Source: Desulfitibacter alkalitolerans DSM 16504 (GTDB taxonomy: Bacteria > Bacillota > DSM-16504 > Desulfitibacterales > Desulfitibacteraceae). Taken from it: 64,000 nt of DNA. The position numbers were made by a program, and so were the translations under genes. Shown here piece after piece: positions 34,162-43,711 of this stretch. Below the pieces are notes generated by a model. That model searched no databases and was not told where the DNA came from. It worked only from the letters and a program-made list of their open reading frames with translations. The stretch is from the NCBI RefSeq assembly GCF_000620305.1, contig NZ_KK211101.1, positions 393,982 through 457,981 of the forward strand, written 5' to 3'. Position 1 is the first letter of the stretch. Each line of letters starts with the position of its first letter.

Positions 34162-35573
34162 AAATCGTATTTTTTAATTTTATACTGGAGATTCTGTCTG
34201 TTTAATCCCAATTGATTTGCAGACTTTGAAATATTCCATTTGGTCTTTTTTAAGATTTCTGCAATGATGTTTTTTTCATACTCTGCAAGCTGCTGATTAA
34301 GATCTATCATTACTTTTAGTTTACCAGTGGTTTTTGTATAGGATAAAAGCTCCCTTTGAAAGTGAGTAGGCAGGGTGTCAACCCCAATGGGACTTTTATC
34401 AGCTCTAAGCAAAAGATTTTCAATGATATGCTGTAATTGACGAATATTACCTGGCCAATTATATGCTTCTAAAAGTTCAGTTAATTCCTTGCTGAGTTTA
34501 TAGGAACCCTTTTTATATATCAGGCAATATTTTTTTACAAAATAGTCTATTAAGTCTCTTATATCCTCCTTGTGCTCTCTAAGGGGTGGAATGGTCAGAA
34601 CAAGACCAGAAAGGCGGTAATACAAATCTGAGCGCATTTCTTGCCTTTCTACGCTAATGAGTGGATCCCTGTTTGTTGAACTGATAATTCTACATCTGAT
34701 ACTATATTCCCTTGGACTGCCTATTCTTCTAGCTCTTCTTTCCTGCAACACCCTCAAAAGCTTAGCCTGCAATGATAGGGGCATGGAGTTAATTTCATCT
34801 AAAAACAAGGTTCCTTCTCCGGCCTGTTCAAAAAATCCTGACATGTCTGCAGCACCTGTAAAGGCACCCTTGGTCGTTCCAAATAGCAGGCTTTCCAAGA
34901 GGTTTTCCGGTATTGCTGCACAATTAATTGCAAGGAATGGTTCTGTATTTCCCTGGCTGTAGTTGTGAATGCTCTGGGCAAAAAGCTCTTTGCCGGTTCC
35001 TGTTTCCCCTGTTATTAATATTGGGGTAGTGCTTGAAGCAATTTTTTTAGCTTCAAACTTTAGCTGGTTCATTACCTGGCTATTTCCAATAATATCATCG
35101 AAGGTATAGCTGGCCATGTTATTTAACCCAGCTCTAGTGTTTGAATTGTCTTCAGAATATGATCTTTGCAGCTGCATGGTCCTTTCTAAAAGCTCCTTGA
35201 GTTTTGCAACATTTCTGCACAAAGAGTACACTCCTAAAATTTTATCATCTTGGAAAATGGGCAGGGTCTTATATACCATATCCACTTCATTTCCCTGGGT
35301 AGTATAATAAATCCTATTGCCTTCTTCAATGGGTTCCCCAGTTTTAAATACATGAATATGTTCATTATGTTCATGATCAACTCTATATACTTCAGATATT
35401 TTCTTGCCAATCACTTCACTTTGATTAAGACCATCAAGCTTGGCCATTTCTTTATTGTAGAAAATAATCCTATTATCCTTGTCGCTAATGAGTATTCCTT
35501 CTTTAACATTATTTAACGCCTGTTCAAGACAATAAAGCCTTTCATTAAGCTTTTTAACCATGGATTGTTCCAC
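34137..35573 (-). CDS. Sigma-54-dependent transcriptional activator with PAS domain
   Basis: A 478-residue bacterial enhancer-binding protein. A PAS sensor covers about residues 10-120 (ILISDKDNRIIFYNKEM). The AAA+ domain covers about 155-390, with Walker A GETGTGKELFAQSIH, the sigma-54-contacting GAFTGA loop, and GTLFLDEINSMP. A Fis-type HTH lies at about 440-475 (KSANQLGLNRQNLQYKIKKY). It starts at GTG 35573 behind GGAGG. It is the only such regulator here and lies convergent to an operon with a sigma-54 promoter, so it probably activates that operon in response to a PAS-bound ligand. Confidence 0.92.
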   Translation of the reverse strand: MEQSMVKKLNERLYCLEQALNNVKEGILISDKDNRIIFYNKEMAKLDGLNQSEVIGKKISEVYRVDHEHNEHIHVFKTGEPIEEGNRIYYTTQGNEVDMVYKTLPIFQDDKILGVYSLCRNVAKLKELLERTMQLQRSYSEDNSNTRAGLNNMASYTFDDIIGNSQVMNQLKFEAKKIASSTTPILITGETGTGKELFAQSIHNYSQGNTEPFLAINCAAIPENLLESLLFGTTKGAFTGAADMSGFFEQAGEGTLFLDEINSMPLSLQAKLLRVLQERRARRIGSPREYSIRCRIISSTNRDPLISVERQEMRSDLYYRLSGLVLTIPPLREHKEDIRDLIDYFVKKYCLIYKKGSYKLSKELTELLEAYNWPGNIRQLQHIIENLLLRADKSPIGVDTLPTHFQRELLSYTKTTGKLKVMIDLNQQLAEYEKNIIAEILKKTKWNISKSANQLGLNRQNLQYKIKKYDLKKSDRQR

Positions 35574-35650
35574 TTTTAGGCTCCTCCTAAACTAACATAC
35601 TAACTTTTATACTGTTTTTTATACTATCATAATACCATAAGGAGAAGACC

Positions 35651-35758
35651 ATGCAATTTATCTTTGAAATTTTTATGCTGACATTAGTAATACTAGAAGG
35701 AAGAAAGTACTTACTTTTAGAATCATTAGAAATAGTATACTTTGCCAAGGAGGTCTAA
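35651..35758 (+). CDS. Possible 35-residue leader peptide of tryptophanase gene
   Basis: An ORF with AAGGAG 7-8 bases before its ATG. The peptide is hydrophobic (about residues 1-16, then Leu/Ile-rich) with two Tyr and no Trp. Its last codons form the AAGGAGG ribosome site of the tryptophanase gene and its stop lies 5 bases before that ATG, so translating it would directly affect tryptophanase initiation. Unlike E. coli TnaC it has no tryptophan codon, so any control would work differently. Confidence 0.4.
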   Translation: MQFIFEIFMLTLVILEGRKYLLLESLEIVYFAKEV

Positions 35759-35763
35759 TCAAA

Positions 35764-37146
35764 ATGAAAGAAAGGTCACTATATGCTGAGCCATACAAAA
35801 TTAAGATGGTAGAGCCTATTAAGGTTACTGCCAGAGAGTACAGAGAGACGAGACTAGCTGAGGCAGGGTACAATGTTTTTAATCTGGCTAGCGAGGATGT
35901 TTATATTGACTTGCTAACTGATAGTGGTACTAGTGCCATGAGTGATAACCAATGGTCTGGTATTATGAGTGGAGATGAGTCCTATGCAGGTGGGAAAAAT
36001 TACTTTAACCTAAAAAGAACCATTAAAGATGTTATGGGATATGACTTTGTGGTGCCAACCCATCAGGGCAGAGGAGCAGAAAATATACTGATGCAGATGT
36101 TTGTTAAGGAAGGTGATAGAATACCAGGCAACCTTCATTTTGACACTACAGATGGACATATCCGCCTTAGAAAGGCCCTACCTGTAAACCTCTTGAAAAA
36201 AGAAGGATATGACAGTACCTGTAAAGCACCTTTTAAGGGAGACATTGACCTGAACAAGCTTGAGGAAGAGCTTGAAATGCATAAGGAGAAAATACCCTTT
36301 GTGCTAATAACCGTTACCTGCAACAACAATGGTGGTCAGCCTGTTTCCATGAATAACCTTAGAGAAGCTCGACAGCTTACTGACAAATATGGAGTACCTC
36401 TATTTTTAGATGTTGCAAGATTTGCAGAGAATGCTTTTTTCATCAAGGATAGAGACCCAAATTACAAGGATGTGAGCATAAAAAACATTGTAAAAGAGAT
36501 GTTCTCCTATGCCCATGGATGTTCAATGAGTGCAAAAAAAGATGCCCTTGTAAATATTGGAGGCTTTCTGGCATTTAAGGATAATCCAGATTATTATAAA
36601 AGGGCCGTGGAAATTCAAATACCCTTTGAAGGTTATGCTACCTATGGAGGACTGGCAGGCAGAGATTTAGAGGCCATGGCGAGAGGACTCAAGGAAGTCC
36701 TTTCTGAAGAATACTTGGAGGATAGGATAGGTCAGGTAAAATACCTTGCTGATAAGCTTTTGGCCATTGGAATTCCAATTATTGAGCCCCCAGGGGGTCA
36801 TGGAGTATATGTAGATGTTAAACGATTTCTTAACCATCTGCCACAAAAGTTTTTCCCTGCACAAGCCCTGGTGTGTCAGTTATACCTGGAGGCAGGAATC
36901 AGAAGTGTTGAAATTGGAGCCTGTGCTTTTGGATACTTGGATCCTGATACAGGAGAAGAGGTATATCCTGAGATGGAGCTTTTAAGAATGGCTGTACCCA
37001 GGCGGGTCTATACAGATAGACATATGGATGTGGTTGCAAATGCATTTGCAAATATTGCTGATAAGAAACCAGACATTAAGGGACTGAAGCTTGTATACCA
37101 GGCAGAAGTTTTGAGGCATTTTACAGCCCAGTTTAAGCCCCTTTGA
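35764..37146 (+). CDS. tnaA: Tryptophanase (beta-eliminating lyase)
   Basis: A 460-residue PLP enzyme of the tryptophanase/tyrosine phenol-lyase family. PLP lysine is in SMSAKKDALVNIGG (about 257-270), and VPTHQGRGAENI is at about 98. Two specificity positions match tryptophanase: Asp in FDTTDGH (Thr in tyrosine phenol-lyase) and Ile in SVEIG (Arg in tyrosine phenol-lyase). It should cleave Trp to indole, pyruvate and ammonia. It lies divergent from the sigma-54 activator and before an aldehyde oxidoreductase pair, consistent with amino-acid fermentation. Confidence 0.85.
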   Translation: MKERSLYAEPYKIKMVEPIKVTAREYRETRLAEAGYNVFNLASEDVYIDLLTDSGTSAMSDNQWSGIMSGDESYAGGKNYFNLKRTIKDVMGYDFVVPTHQGRGAENILMQMFVKEGDRIPGNLHFDTTDGHIRLRKALPVNLLKKEGYDSTCKAPFKGDIDLNKLEEELEMHKEKIPFVLITVTCNNNGGQPVSMNNLREARQLTDKYGVPLFLDVARFAENAFFIKDRDPNYKDVSIKNIVKEMFSYAHGCSMSAKKDALVNIGGFLAFKDNPDYYKRAVEIQIPFEGYATYGGLAGRDLEAMARGLKEVLSEEYLEDRIGQVKYLADKLLAIGIPIIEPPGGHGVYVDVKRFLNHLPQKFFPAQALVCQLYLEAGIRSVEIGACAFGYLDPDTGEEVYPEMELLRMAVPRRVYTDRHMDVVANAFANIADKKPDIKGLKLVYQAEVLRHFTAQFKPL

Positions 37147-37169
37147 AAAATTTAAGAAATTATAAAACT

Positions 37170-37209
37170 AGCACCAAAACCATATTGGCTTTGGTGTTAT
37201 TTTTTTTAT
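37170..37209 (+). terminator. Terminator after tryptophanase
   Basis: CACCAAAACC pairs with GGCTTTGGTG (one mismatch), with a T-rich tail TTATTTTTTTTATT. Confidence 0.82.
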
Positions 37210-37221
37210 TATTATAAAGTA

Positions 37222-37250
37222 TTGACATTTCAACTAAGGAAAAATACAAT
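37222..37250 (+). promoter_or_regulatory. Sigma-A promoter of the AOR operon
   Basis: TTGACA (37222-37227) and TACAAT (37245-37250) are 17 bp apart, 47 bp before the ferredoxin-subunit gene. Confidence 0.75.
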
Positions 37251-37296
37251 TAAGTTGTAAATATACAATATTGCAAAATTTATTTGAGGTGAAACC

Positions 37297-37776
37297 ATGA
37301 TGCGAAATAAAGTTCTAGCCGTGGATTATCATAAGTGCATTGGTTGTCGTATATGCGAGCAATGGTGCAGCTTGAGCCATCACGGAGTAATAAGCCCTGT
37401 CAAGGCAAGGGTTAAGGTTCATAGAATTGAAGAAACTGGAGCCAATATACCCGTTATATGTACACAATGTAATCCAGCACCTTGTGTTTCAATTTGTCCG
37501 GAGAATGCCTTGTCAAGGGATTTAAAAACAGGTGCAGTTAGAGTTAATGATGATCTTTGCGTTGCCTGTAGAAAATGTATGAATGCATGTCCAAATGGAG
37601 CCATATCATTAGATACAAGTGGAGAAACAGTATTAATTTGTGATTTATGCAAGGGGAAACCACAATGTGTGGCTCAATGTCCCACAAATTCACTAACTTA
37701 TGTCCTGCCTGAAATAGTTGGCAGAGAGCAAAGGACAAGAATTGCACGTTGTTTTGAAAAAGGAGGAAGGGAATAA
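37297..37776 (+). CDS. Ferredoxin-type electron-transfer subunit of aldehyde oxidoreductase
   Basis: A 159-residue polyferredoxin of the HydN/AorB-like type. Cysteine motifs for up to four 4Fe-4S clusters are visible: CIGCRICEQWC (about 17-27), CTQCNPAPCVSIC (about 55-67), CVACRKCMNAC (about 88-98) and CDLCKGKPQCVAQC (about 115-128). It overlaps the next gene by one base (stop TAATG), so the two are coupled and probably form a complex that passes electrons between the AOR and another carrier. Confidence 0.88.
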   Translation: MMRNKVLAVDYHKCIGCRICEQWCSLSHHGVISPVKARVKVHRIEETGANIPVICTQCNPAPCVSICPENALSRDLKTGAVRVNDDLCVACRKCMNACPNGAISLDTSGETVLICDLCKGKPQCVAQCPTNSLTYVLPEIVGREQRTRIARCFEKGGRE

Positions 37777-39596
37777 TGGAGAAGATACCTGTAAGTTCAA
37801 CTGGCAAATTATTGAGAGTAAACCTTTCTTCTAAAGAGATTAGTCAAGAAAGCATTCCCTTTCATGTATATAGAGATTATTTAGGCGGTAGGGGTGCTGG
37901 TGCATATTATTTATTAAAAGAGCTTGCAAAGGGAGTAGACCCCCTGAGCGAAGATAATAAGCTTGTCTTTTTTACAGGGCCTGTCATTGGTACCTTGGCC
38001 CCAGGCAGTAATAAAGTATCTGTTACCTTTAAATCACCCCTAACAAATACCTATTCCATGTCCCTATGTGGAGGTTTTTGGGGACCAGAGTTAAAATTTG
38101 CGGGTTACGATGCCCTTATTATTGAAGGTAAATCAGAGAAACCGGTATACCTGTGGATTGACAATGGAGAAGTTTCCCTAAAAGCTGCAGAGCATTTATG
38201 GGGGCAGTTAATCCCTAAAGCAAGTGATGAAGTTAAAAAAGAATTAGGTAATGACAACACAATTCGTGTAGCTTGTATAGGTCCTGCAGGTGAAAAGTTA
38301 AATAAAATGGCCTGTATTACTGCAGATAGACACCGGGAGTTTGGCAGAGGTGGAGCTGGTGCAGTTATGGGTTCAAAAAACCTTAAGGCTATTGCAGTTA
38401 GAGGTACTGGAGAGATACAGATGTCACAAAAGGGCAAAATGGCTTCTCTAGTTAAAACCCTATATCAAGAGTTTAAAGGGCACCCAAAAGCAAATGCCAG
38501 GACAAGGTATGGTACAGTAGAAATGCTTGAAGGAATTAATAATCTGGGCTTCTGGTCAACACGCAACTTCTCACAAGGGTATTTTGAAGGTGGAGAAAAG
38601 CTAGTTGGGCCTAAAATGAGAGATGATATTGTCGTTAGTGATGCATCCTGCTATGCTTGTCCAATAGGTTGTGGGAAAAATGCCAGGGTTTACTATAAGG
38701 GTTCACGAGTTCACCTTGAAGGACCAGAGTTTGAAACTGTTGGACTATTAGGAGCAAACTGTGGTGTAGATGACTGGGAAAGTATTCTTAAGGCAACTGA
38801 AATATGTGACTATTACGGAATGGACACCATGGCTGTTGGGGCTACCATATCCTTTGCCATGGAGTGCTTTGAAAAGGGAATCATTGGCTTAAAGGATACT
38901 GATAATATTGAGCTTAAATTTGGCAATGGAGATGCCCTTGTATCTTTGGCAGAAAAAATAGCCAACAGAGATGGTTTTGGTGACCTGCTTGCTGAAGGGG
39001 TAAAAATTGCATCAGAAAAATTAAATGCACAGGATTATGCCATGCACAGCAAAGGATTGCCTCTAGCAACCTATGACCCAAGAGGATGTAAGGGAATGGC
39101 CTTAACCTATGCCACATCACCCAAGGGGGCTCATCATATGATCTCACCAACCATGGGAGCTGAGATTCCTGGAGATAGGTTTGCCGAGGAAGGTAAGGCG
39201 GGTCTAGTAAAAGACACACAAATACAAATGGCCCTGGTAGATTCTCTTGGCTTTTGCTCAACAATGAGATTTGTTCTGAGTGTAGATAAACAGCAGCAGC
39301 TTCTTGAGCTTGGATCAGGATTGGAAATATCAAAAGAAGACATGTTCAAAATTGGTGAAAGAATCCTAAATATAGAGAGATTATTCAATATTAGAGAAGG
39401 CTTTAATCGTAAGGATGACACACTACCTAACAGGTTTCTAAAAGAGGTCATTAAAGAAGGATTAAGTGCCGGTCATTCAATTAATCTGGAAAAAATGCTT
39501 GATGAATATTATCAAGTAATGGGGTGGGATAGAAATGGTATCCCAGAAGAAAGCAAGCTTGCTGAATTAAACATTTCCCAATTTGGGAATAAGTAA
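37776..39596 (+). CDS. aor: Aldehyde ferredoxin oxidoreductase
   Basis: A 606-residue tungsto/molybdo-bis-pterin enzyme that interconverts aldehydes and acids with ferredoxin. The N-terminal GKLLRVNLSSKEIS and GGRGAGAYYLL are typical. Cluster cysteines are in CYACPIGCGKNARV (about 291-304) and, further on, DSLGFC (about 489). Domain 1 motifs such as GPVIGTLAPGSNKVSV and FGRGGAGAVMGSKNLKAI bind the cofactor. In amino-acid fermenters AOR oxidises aldehydes formed from 2-oxo acids. It follows its ferredoxin subunit and tryptophanase. Confidence 0.92.
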   Translation: MEKIPVSSTGKLLRVNLSSKEISQESIPFHVYRDYLGGRGAGAYYLLKELAKGVDPLSEDNKLVFFTGPVIGTLAPGSNKVSVTFKSPLTNTYSMSLCGGFWGPELKFAGYDALIIEGKSEKPVYLWIDNGEVSLKAAEHLWGQLIPKASDEVKKELGNDNTIRVACIGPAGEKLNKMACITADRHREFGRGGAGAVMGSKNLKAIAVRGTGEIQMSQKGKMASLVKTLYQEFKGHPKANARTRYGTVEMLEGINNLGFWSTRNFSQGYFEGGEKLVGPKMRDDIVVSDASCYACPIGCGKNARVYYKGSRVHLEGPEFETVGLLGANCGVDDWESILKATEICDYYGMDTMAVGATISFAMECFEKGIIGLKDTDNIELKFGNGDALVSLAEKIANRDGFGDLLAEGVKIASEKLNAQDYAMHSKGLPLATYDPRGCKGMALTYATSPKGAHHMISPTMGAEIPGDRFAEEGKAGLVKDTQIQMALVDSLGFCSTMRFVLSVDKQQQLLELGSGLEISKEDMFKIGERILNIERLFNIREGFNRKDDTLPNRFLKEVIKEGLSAGHSINLEKMLDEYYQVMGWDRNGIPEESKLAELNISQFGNK

Positions 39597-39614
39597 TTGT
39601 AACCTCCTCCCTAT

Positions 39615-39658
39615 GTCATAACCGTTTGCCCATGAAGTAAACGGTTGTGACAATTTTA
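39615..39658. terminator. Stem-loop after AOR gene
   Basis: GTCATAACCGTTT pairs with AAACGGTTGTGAC (13 bp, one wobble), followed by AATTTTAAAT. It is a weak terminator; as a palindrome it could also be an operator for the phosphofructokinase gene. Confidence 0.55.
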
Positions 39659-39694
39659 AATCTGAAGTTATTCTAGGCATAAAGGAGTGTTAAT

Positions 39695-40891
39695 ATGGCT
39701 ATTAAAGGTAATCTTGTTGTTGGTCAATCAGGAGGACCAACTGCAGTTATAAATGGCAGTTTAGCTGGAGTTATTGCTGAAGCGAAAAAGCATAAAAGTA
39801 TTGATAAGATTTTTGGTATGAAGCATGGCATTGAAGGACTGTTAAAAAAAGATTTTTTGGATCTAACTGATTGTTCACTGCATACCATACAAGGACTTCG
39901 TGTTACACCGGCATCTGCGCTGGGAGGGTGTCGTTATAAGGTGAGGGATAATGACTATCCTCAAATCTTGGAGATATTAAAAGAAAACAATATTCGGTAT
40001 TTTTTCTATATTGGCGGTAATGATTCAATGGACACGTGCAACAAGATTAGCATGCTGGCAGAAAAAGAGGGCTATGAAATGCAGGTTATAGGGGTTCCTA
40101 AGACTATAGACAATGATTTGCCTGTTACCGATCACTGTCCGGGATTTGGAAGTGCGGCTCGCTATACGGCTGTCAGTACTGCTGGTGCTGGAAAAGATTT
40201 AGAGGCAATGAAAACCTTTGATGATGTAGCAATAAATGAAATAATGGGCCGTCATGCAGGTTGGCTGGCTGCAGCTTCAGCTTTAGCCAAGAATAATTTT
40301 AAAGATGCACCACACTTGATTTATCTTCCTGAAAGAGAGTTTTCCATTGAAAAGTTTTTAGAAGATGTAAAAGCTATTCATAAAGAGCTTGGTTATGTTT
40401 TTGTATCCATTGGTGAAGGCATCAGAGATGCCTCAGGTGAGTTTATTGGTGAAAACAAGGAAGATGCAGTAGTTGATGCCTTTGGGCATAAGGCTATTGC
40501 CCTTGGAAATGGCCCTGCAGCTTATCTGGCAAAAGTAATTAAAGAAAATCTCGGTTTACAAGCTCGTTACAGTAGATGTGGTACAATTCAAAGATCCTTT
40601 TCAGAATGTGTGTCTGATACTGATTATGAAGAGGCGTATCTTGTAGGTCTAACTGCCGTTAAATGTGCTTTTGAAGGCAAAACAGGTTTAATGATTACCC
40701 TTGAAAGAACCAGTAATAACCCATACACATGCGTTGCTGGCTCAGTTCCACTAAATAAGGTTGCTAATGTGGAACATTTTGTTCCTCAGGAATATATTAA
40801 TTCCCAAGGAAATTTCGTTACAGATCAGTTTTATGAGTATTGCTTACCCCTGATAGGCAAAAACCTTCCAAGATATGTAAGATTATTCTAA
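39695..40891 (+). CDS. pfp: Pyrophosphate-dependent 6-phosphofructokinase
   Basis: A 398-residue phosphofructokinase phosphorylating fructose 6-phosphate, reversible when PPi is the donor. The donor-site motif reads IGGNDSMDT where ATP enzymes have GGDGS, and the catalytic loop is PKTIDNDLPVTDHCPG; the Asp after GGN and the Lys in KTIDND mark PPi use. MGRHAGWLAAASA follows at about 188. A GntR-type regulator lies just downstream. Ribosome site AAAGGAG. It saves ATP in anaerobic glycolysis or supports gluconeogenesis. Confidence 0.9.
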   Translation: MAIKGNLVVGQSGGPTAVINGSLAGVIAEAKKHKSIDKIFGMKHGIEGLLKKDFLDLTDCSLHTIQGLRVTPASALGGCRYKVRDNDYPQILEILKENNIRYFFYIGGNDSMDTCNKISMLAEKEGYEMQVIGVPKTIDNDLPVTDHCPGFGSAARYTAVSTAGAGKDLEAMKTFDDVAINEIMGRHAGWLAAASALAKNNFKDAPHLIYLPEREFSIEKFLEDVKAIHKELGYVFVSIGEGIRDASGEFIGENKEDAVVDAFGHKAIALGNGPAAYLAKVIKENLGLQARYSRCGTIQRSFSECVSDTDYEEAYLVGLTAVKCAFEGKTGLMITLERTSNNPYTCVAGSVPLNKVANVEHFVPQEYINSQGNFVTDQFYEYCLPLIGKNLPRYVRLF

Positions 40892-40987
40892 TCACACAAA
40901 TATTCTATTAATTTATTTTGACATAGAGGCAATTAATAGATAAAATATACAAGAAATGGACCAAAAATTGTCGAGGAGAAAAGTAGA

Positions 40988-41755
40988 ATGATTGATAAAT
41001 CACAACCACTTCCCTTACACTATCAAATTACAATGGATTTAAGAAACAAAATAAGAGAGGGCTACTGGAGCGTTGGTGATCTGTTCCCTACTGACAAAGA
41101 CTTGATGGAACAGTATGGTGTTAGCAGCACCACTATTCGACGTGCTGTTTCTGAACTGGTTAATGAAGGTTGGCTTAAAAGACAACCTGGGAAAGGAACC
41201 TTTGTTACAAAGGAATTTGTGGAAACAGTAGACGATGGCTTAAGGGGATTCTTTGAAGAGGTTAAAGCAAAAGGCATGATTCCCAGTGCAGACGTATTAA
41301 GTATGAATTCCTTCGTAGTAGATGAAAATATCTGTGAACATATTCCTGGACTTCAGGTTTTCAAGGATAGTAAGGTTTTTGTAATAGAAAAGGTTCATAG
41401 GATTGATGGAAATCCCGTTACCTATGTGAAAAGCTATTGGCCTTATGATATAGGCAGTAAAATTTCCGAATATGATCTATCATTGAGGGGTATGTACGAA
41501 GTATTGGAAGTAGAGTTAAAGATTTCACTGGAAAAGGCTGAACAGCTTATAAGTTCAAAAATCGCAGATGAAAGGGAGGCAAAAGCCCTAGAGGTTTTAG
41601 AAAAGTCCCCTGTATTATTAATGGAGAGGGTTGCTTATGCACAAGGAAAGCCAATAGAGTTTTCCCATAACGTATATCGTGCTGATAGATATAGATATCG
41701 CCTAGTTCTAGAAAGAAATCAGCCTAAAAACGGTGGTATTGTTTTAGATAAATAA
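40988..41755 (+). CDS. GntR family regulator with UTRA domain (HutC subfamily)
   Basis: A 255-residue repressor-type protein. The winged-helix domain covers about residues 5-75 (FPTDKDLMEQYGVSSTTIRR and PGKGTFV). A UTRA ligand-binding domain covers about 95-245. This is the HutC subfamily, whose members sense urocanate, sugars or other small metabolites. With hut genes on both sides it might control histidine catabolism, but it follows pfp and its effector cannot be inferred. It ends at a bidirectional terminator. Confidence 0.88.
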   Translation: MIDKSQPLPLHYQITMDLRNKIREGYWSVGDLFPTDKDLMEQYGVSSTTIRRAVSELVNEGWLKRQPGKGTFVTKEFVETVDDGLRGFFEEVKAKGMIPSADVLSMNSFVVDENICEHIPGLQVFKDSKVFVIEKVHRIDGNPVTYVKSYWPYDIGSKISEYDLSLRGMYEVLEVELKISLEKAEQLISSKIADEREAKALEVLEKSPVLLMERVAYAQGKPIEFSHNVYRADRYRYRLVLERNQPKNGGIVLDK

Positions 41756-41771
41756 AAATATTTTTTATAAT

Positions 41772-41812
41772 AAGAACCTTTAAGTCAATAAGCTTAAAGG
41801 CTCTTAGATTTT
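41772..41812. terminator. Bidirectional terminator
   Basis: AAGA-A-CCTTTAAG pairs with CTTAAAGG-C-TCTT, followed by AGATTTTT on plus; an A/T-rich tail lies on the other side. It separates the convergent GntR and chemoreceptor-like genes. Confidence 0.78.
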
Positions 41813-41844
41813 TACCACTGTAATTAATAAAAAACTATACTATT

Positions 41845-43026
41845 CTATTTAAGAAGATTATTGCAGGACTCTACCAGATGATCACTTGTATACTTGATAT
41901 TGTTAATGGCTCCTGCAATTTCCCCCATGGCTATTTTTTCTTTCCTGGAGGAGGAGGCAATATTTTCTATATTCTCCTTGTTTAAATTAATTTCTCTAGA
42001 CAGCTCTTGCAGAAGAGGAACAATATCCTGAACAACCTTTTGAATGTTAATGATATGAGCTTTTATTCTATCCACAGAAGAGTGGCTCTCAGTTGCTAGT
42101 TTTCTTACCTCCTGAGCTACTACTCCAAAGCCCCTGCCTTGATCACCTGCACGGGCGGCCTCAATGGCAGCATTTAAAGCAAGTAGGTTTGTTTGGTCTG
42201 AAATCTTTTTAATTGTCTCAACCACATCTCCTATGTTTTTGGTAGCATCAGCCAGTAATTTTGAAGTATCTACAATTGAAACTACCTTGGAGGATTCAAC
42301 GCTCATTTTATCACTCAAAGACTCTACAGTGCAGGACGTTGTTTCAATTGATGCGTTCATCTCCTGGGTGACAGCAACTATTTGTTGAATTTCAGAATTT
42401 AAACGTTGGGATATTTGTGCCACTTCATTAGAAAAAAATTGATAGCTTACATGATAAACTGCCTTCATTAGGGTCTTGGTGCTATCAAAGGTGGCAACCC
42501 TTCTGGCAGGAATAATTAAAGCGTCCTCGTGAATATGGTCAGCATATTGGGATAATAAATGACCCCCAGGCCCTACAATAGTATCAGAACCTAATATGTA
42601 TTTACTATTTGAAACTGCTTCAATAACTTTGTCAGTAGGCAGCTCATTGTAGGCAACTACATCATAACTAATATGATTCAAATTATTTTCTTTACAGTAT
42701 TCAATTATTTTTTCTCCCTGGGCTTTATTGTTATTGAAGACAATTGCTTTTTCTCCATGAGGTATTTTTGCAACTTGTACATAGAAGTACGAATCAGGAA
42801 CCAATTCCAGGCTAACAATTTTTCCCATGGGTAGTTTTTGAGCTGCTTCTTTAACTCTGGTAGGGAGAGCAACAAATAAATCTGCCATGGAGCCATTTGA
42901 TACAGCTGATAATGCCATGGCCCTGGCATCAACTTCATTTGGGAAGATCTCCTTTACTACATGTAATAGCTCCTGGGCAACTGTTTCTGTACTACCAACA
43001 GTAATTATCCTAATCTTATTATCCAT
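41845..43026 (-). CDS. Soluble methyl-accepting chemotaxis-like protein
   Basis: A 393-residue cytosolic protein. No membrane segment and no HAMP domain are seen. Residues about 1-190 form an alpha/beta sensor domain of a kind I know from regulators with PrpR-N-like input (motifs [37 protein letters not shown]). Residues about 200-390 form the signalling coiled coil with the hairpin tip [20 protein letters not shown] and VAQEVRKLA that contacts CheA/CheW. It probably senses an internal metabolite. The gene stands alone with a GGAGC-type site. Confidence 0.82.
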   Translation of the reverse strand: MDNKIRIITVGSTETVAQELLHVVKEIFPNEVDARAMALSAVSNGSMADLFVALPTRVKEAAQKLPMGKIVSLELVPDSYFYVQVAKIPHGEKAIVFNNNKAQGEKIIEYCKENNLNHISYDVVAYNELPTDKVIEAVSNSKYILGSDTIVGPGGHLLSQYADHIHEDALIIPARRVATFDSTKTLMKAVYHVSYQFFSNEVAQISQRLNSEIQQIVAVTQEMNASIETTSCTVESLSDKMSVESSKVVSIVDTSKLLADATKNIGDVVETIKKISDQTNLLALNAAIEAARAGDQGRGFGVVAQEVRKLATESHSSVDRIKAHIINIQKVVQDIVPLLQELSREINLNKENIENIASSSRKEKIAMGEIAGAINNIKYTSDHLVESCNNLLK

Positions 43027-43235
43027 TTAATTCGCTCCTTACAGTCTCTTATATTTTAATATCATGGGACTTATAAGTACTTTTTATAAAAATATAATAT
43101 CAAATTATCATTCCATTTGCTAGTTATTTCACATGAAAAAGTATGATTTTACCAAACAAAATCCCTATTTCATTAAGAATTAAGGTATAATATATTTACA
43201 CAATAAACGGTTCACTTAACAGGGGTAGGGATAAA

Positions 43236-43628
43236 ATGGAGCAGAATACAGATTCTTTGGATTTAATAGAACTGCTTTTTCAAAACATTAATGAACTTGG
43301 TCAAATGGCTGAAGAAGCAAGACAAAATAGTATGCTTGTTGCCAAGTCTTTAAAAGACCTTGAAGTGTATTACCAGGACTTAATAAAGAGTATACAAGGC
43401 TTAAATCAGGAAAAGTCCGCTCTCTTATGTCAATTGGACAAGGTTAAAATGGATATTGATTTGCTGGAGAAGGAAAAACAAGAACTTGAAAAAGCTCTTG
43501 CAAATGAACATGAAAGGGTTATTGAACTTCAGCGAAATAAGCACGAGGTAATAGTTGAGCTTAGAAAAGCTCAAAAGGAATTAGACAAGATCAATGATGA
43601 TTTGGATATGGCCAGAAGACTGTATTAG
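43236..43628 (+). CDS. Coiled-coil protein of unknown function
   Basis: A 130-residue acidic/basic mixed protein without cysteine-rich or catalytic motifs. From about residue 45 to the end it is a continuous heptad-like coiled coil rich in Lys, Glu, Leu (for example LDLLEKEKQELEKALANE-type segments). The start ATG follows AGGGGTAGGG. A TATAAT-like box lies at about 43187-43192 upstream. I do not recognise the family; it could be a structural or scaffold protein. Confidence 0.65.
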   Translation: MEQNTDSLDLIELLFQNINELGQMAEEARQNSMLVAKSLKDLEVYYQDLIKSIQGLNQEKSALLCQLDKVKMDIDLLEKEKQELEKALANEHERVIELQRNKHEVIVELRKAQKELDKINDDLDMARRLY

Positions 43629-43711
43629 ATACTTGAATATGATGACAGCAGGAAACTAAAGTTAAATGGAGAATAAACAGTGATTAAATATTTAAAAAAG
43701 GAGATGTAAAA

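Noticed and set aside
35764-37146. Tyrosine phenol-lyase instead of tryptophanase
   Set aside because: The Asp in FDTTDGH and Ile in SVEIG match tryptophanase; tyrosine phenol-lyase has Thr and Arg at these places.
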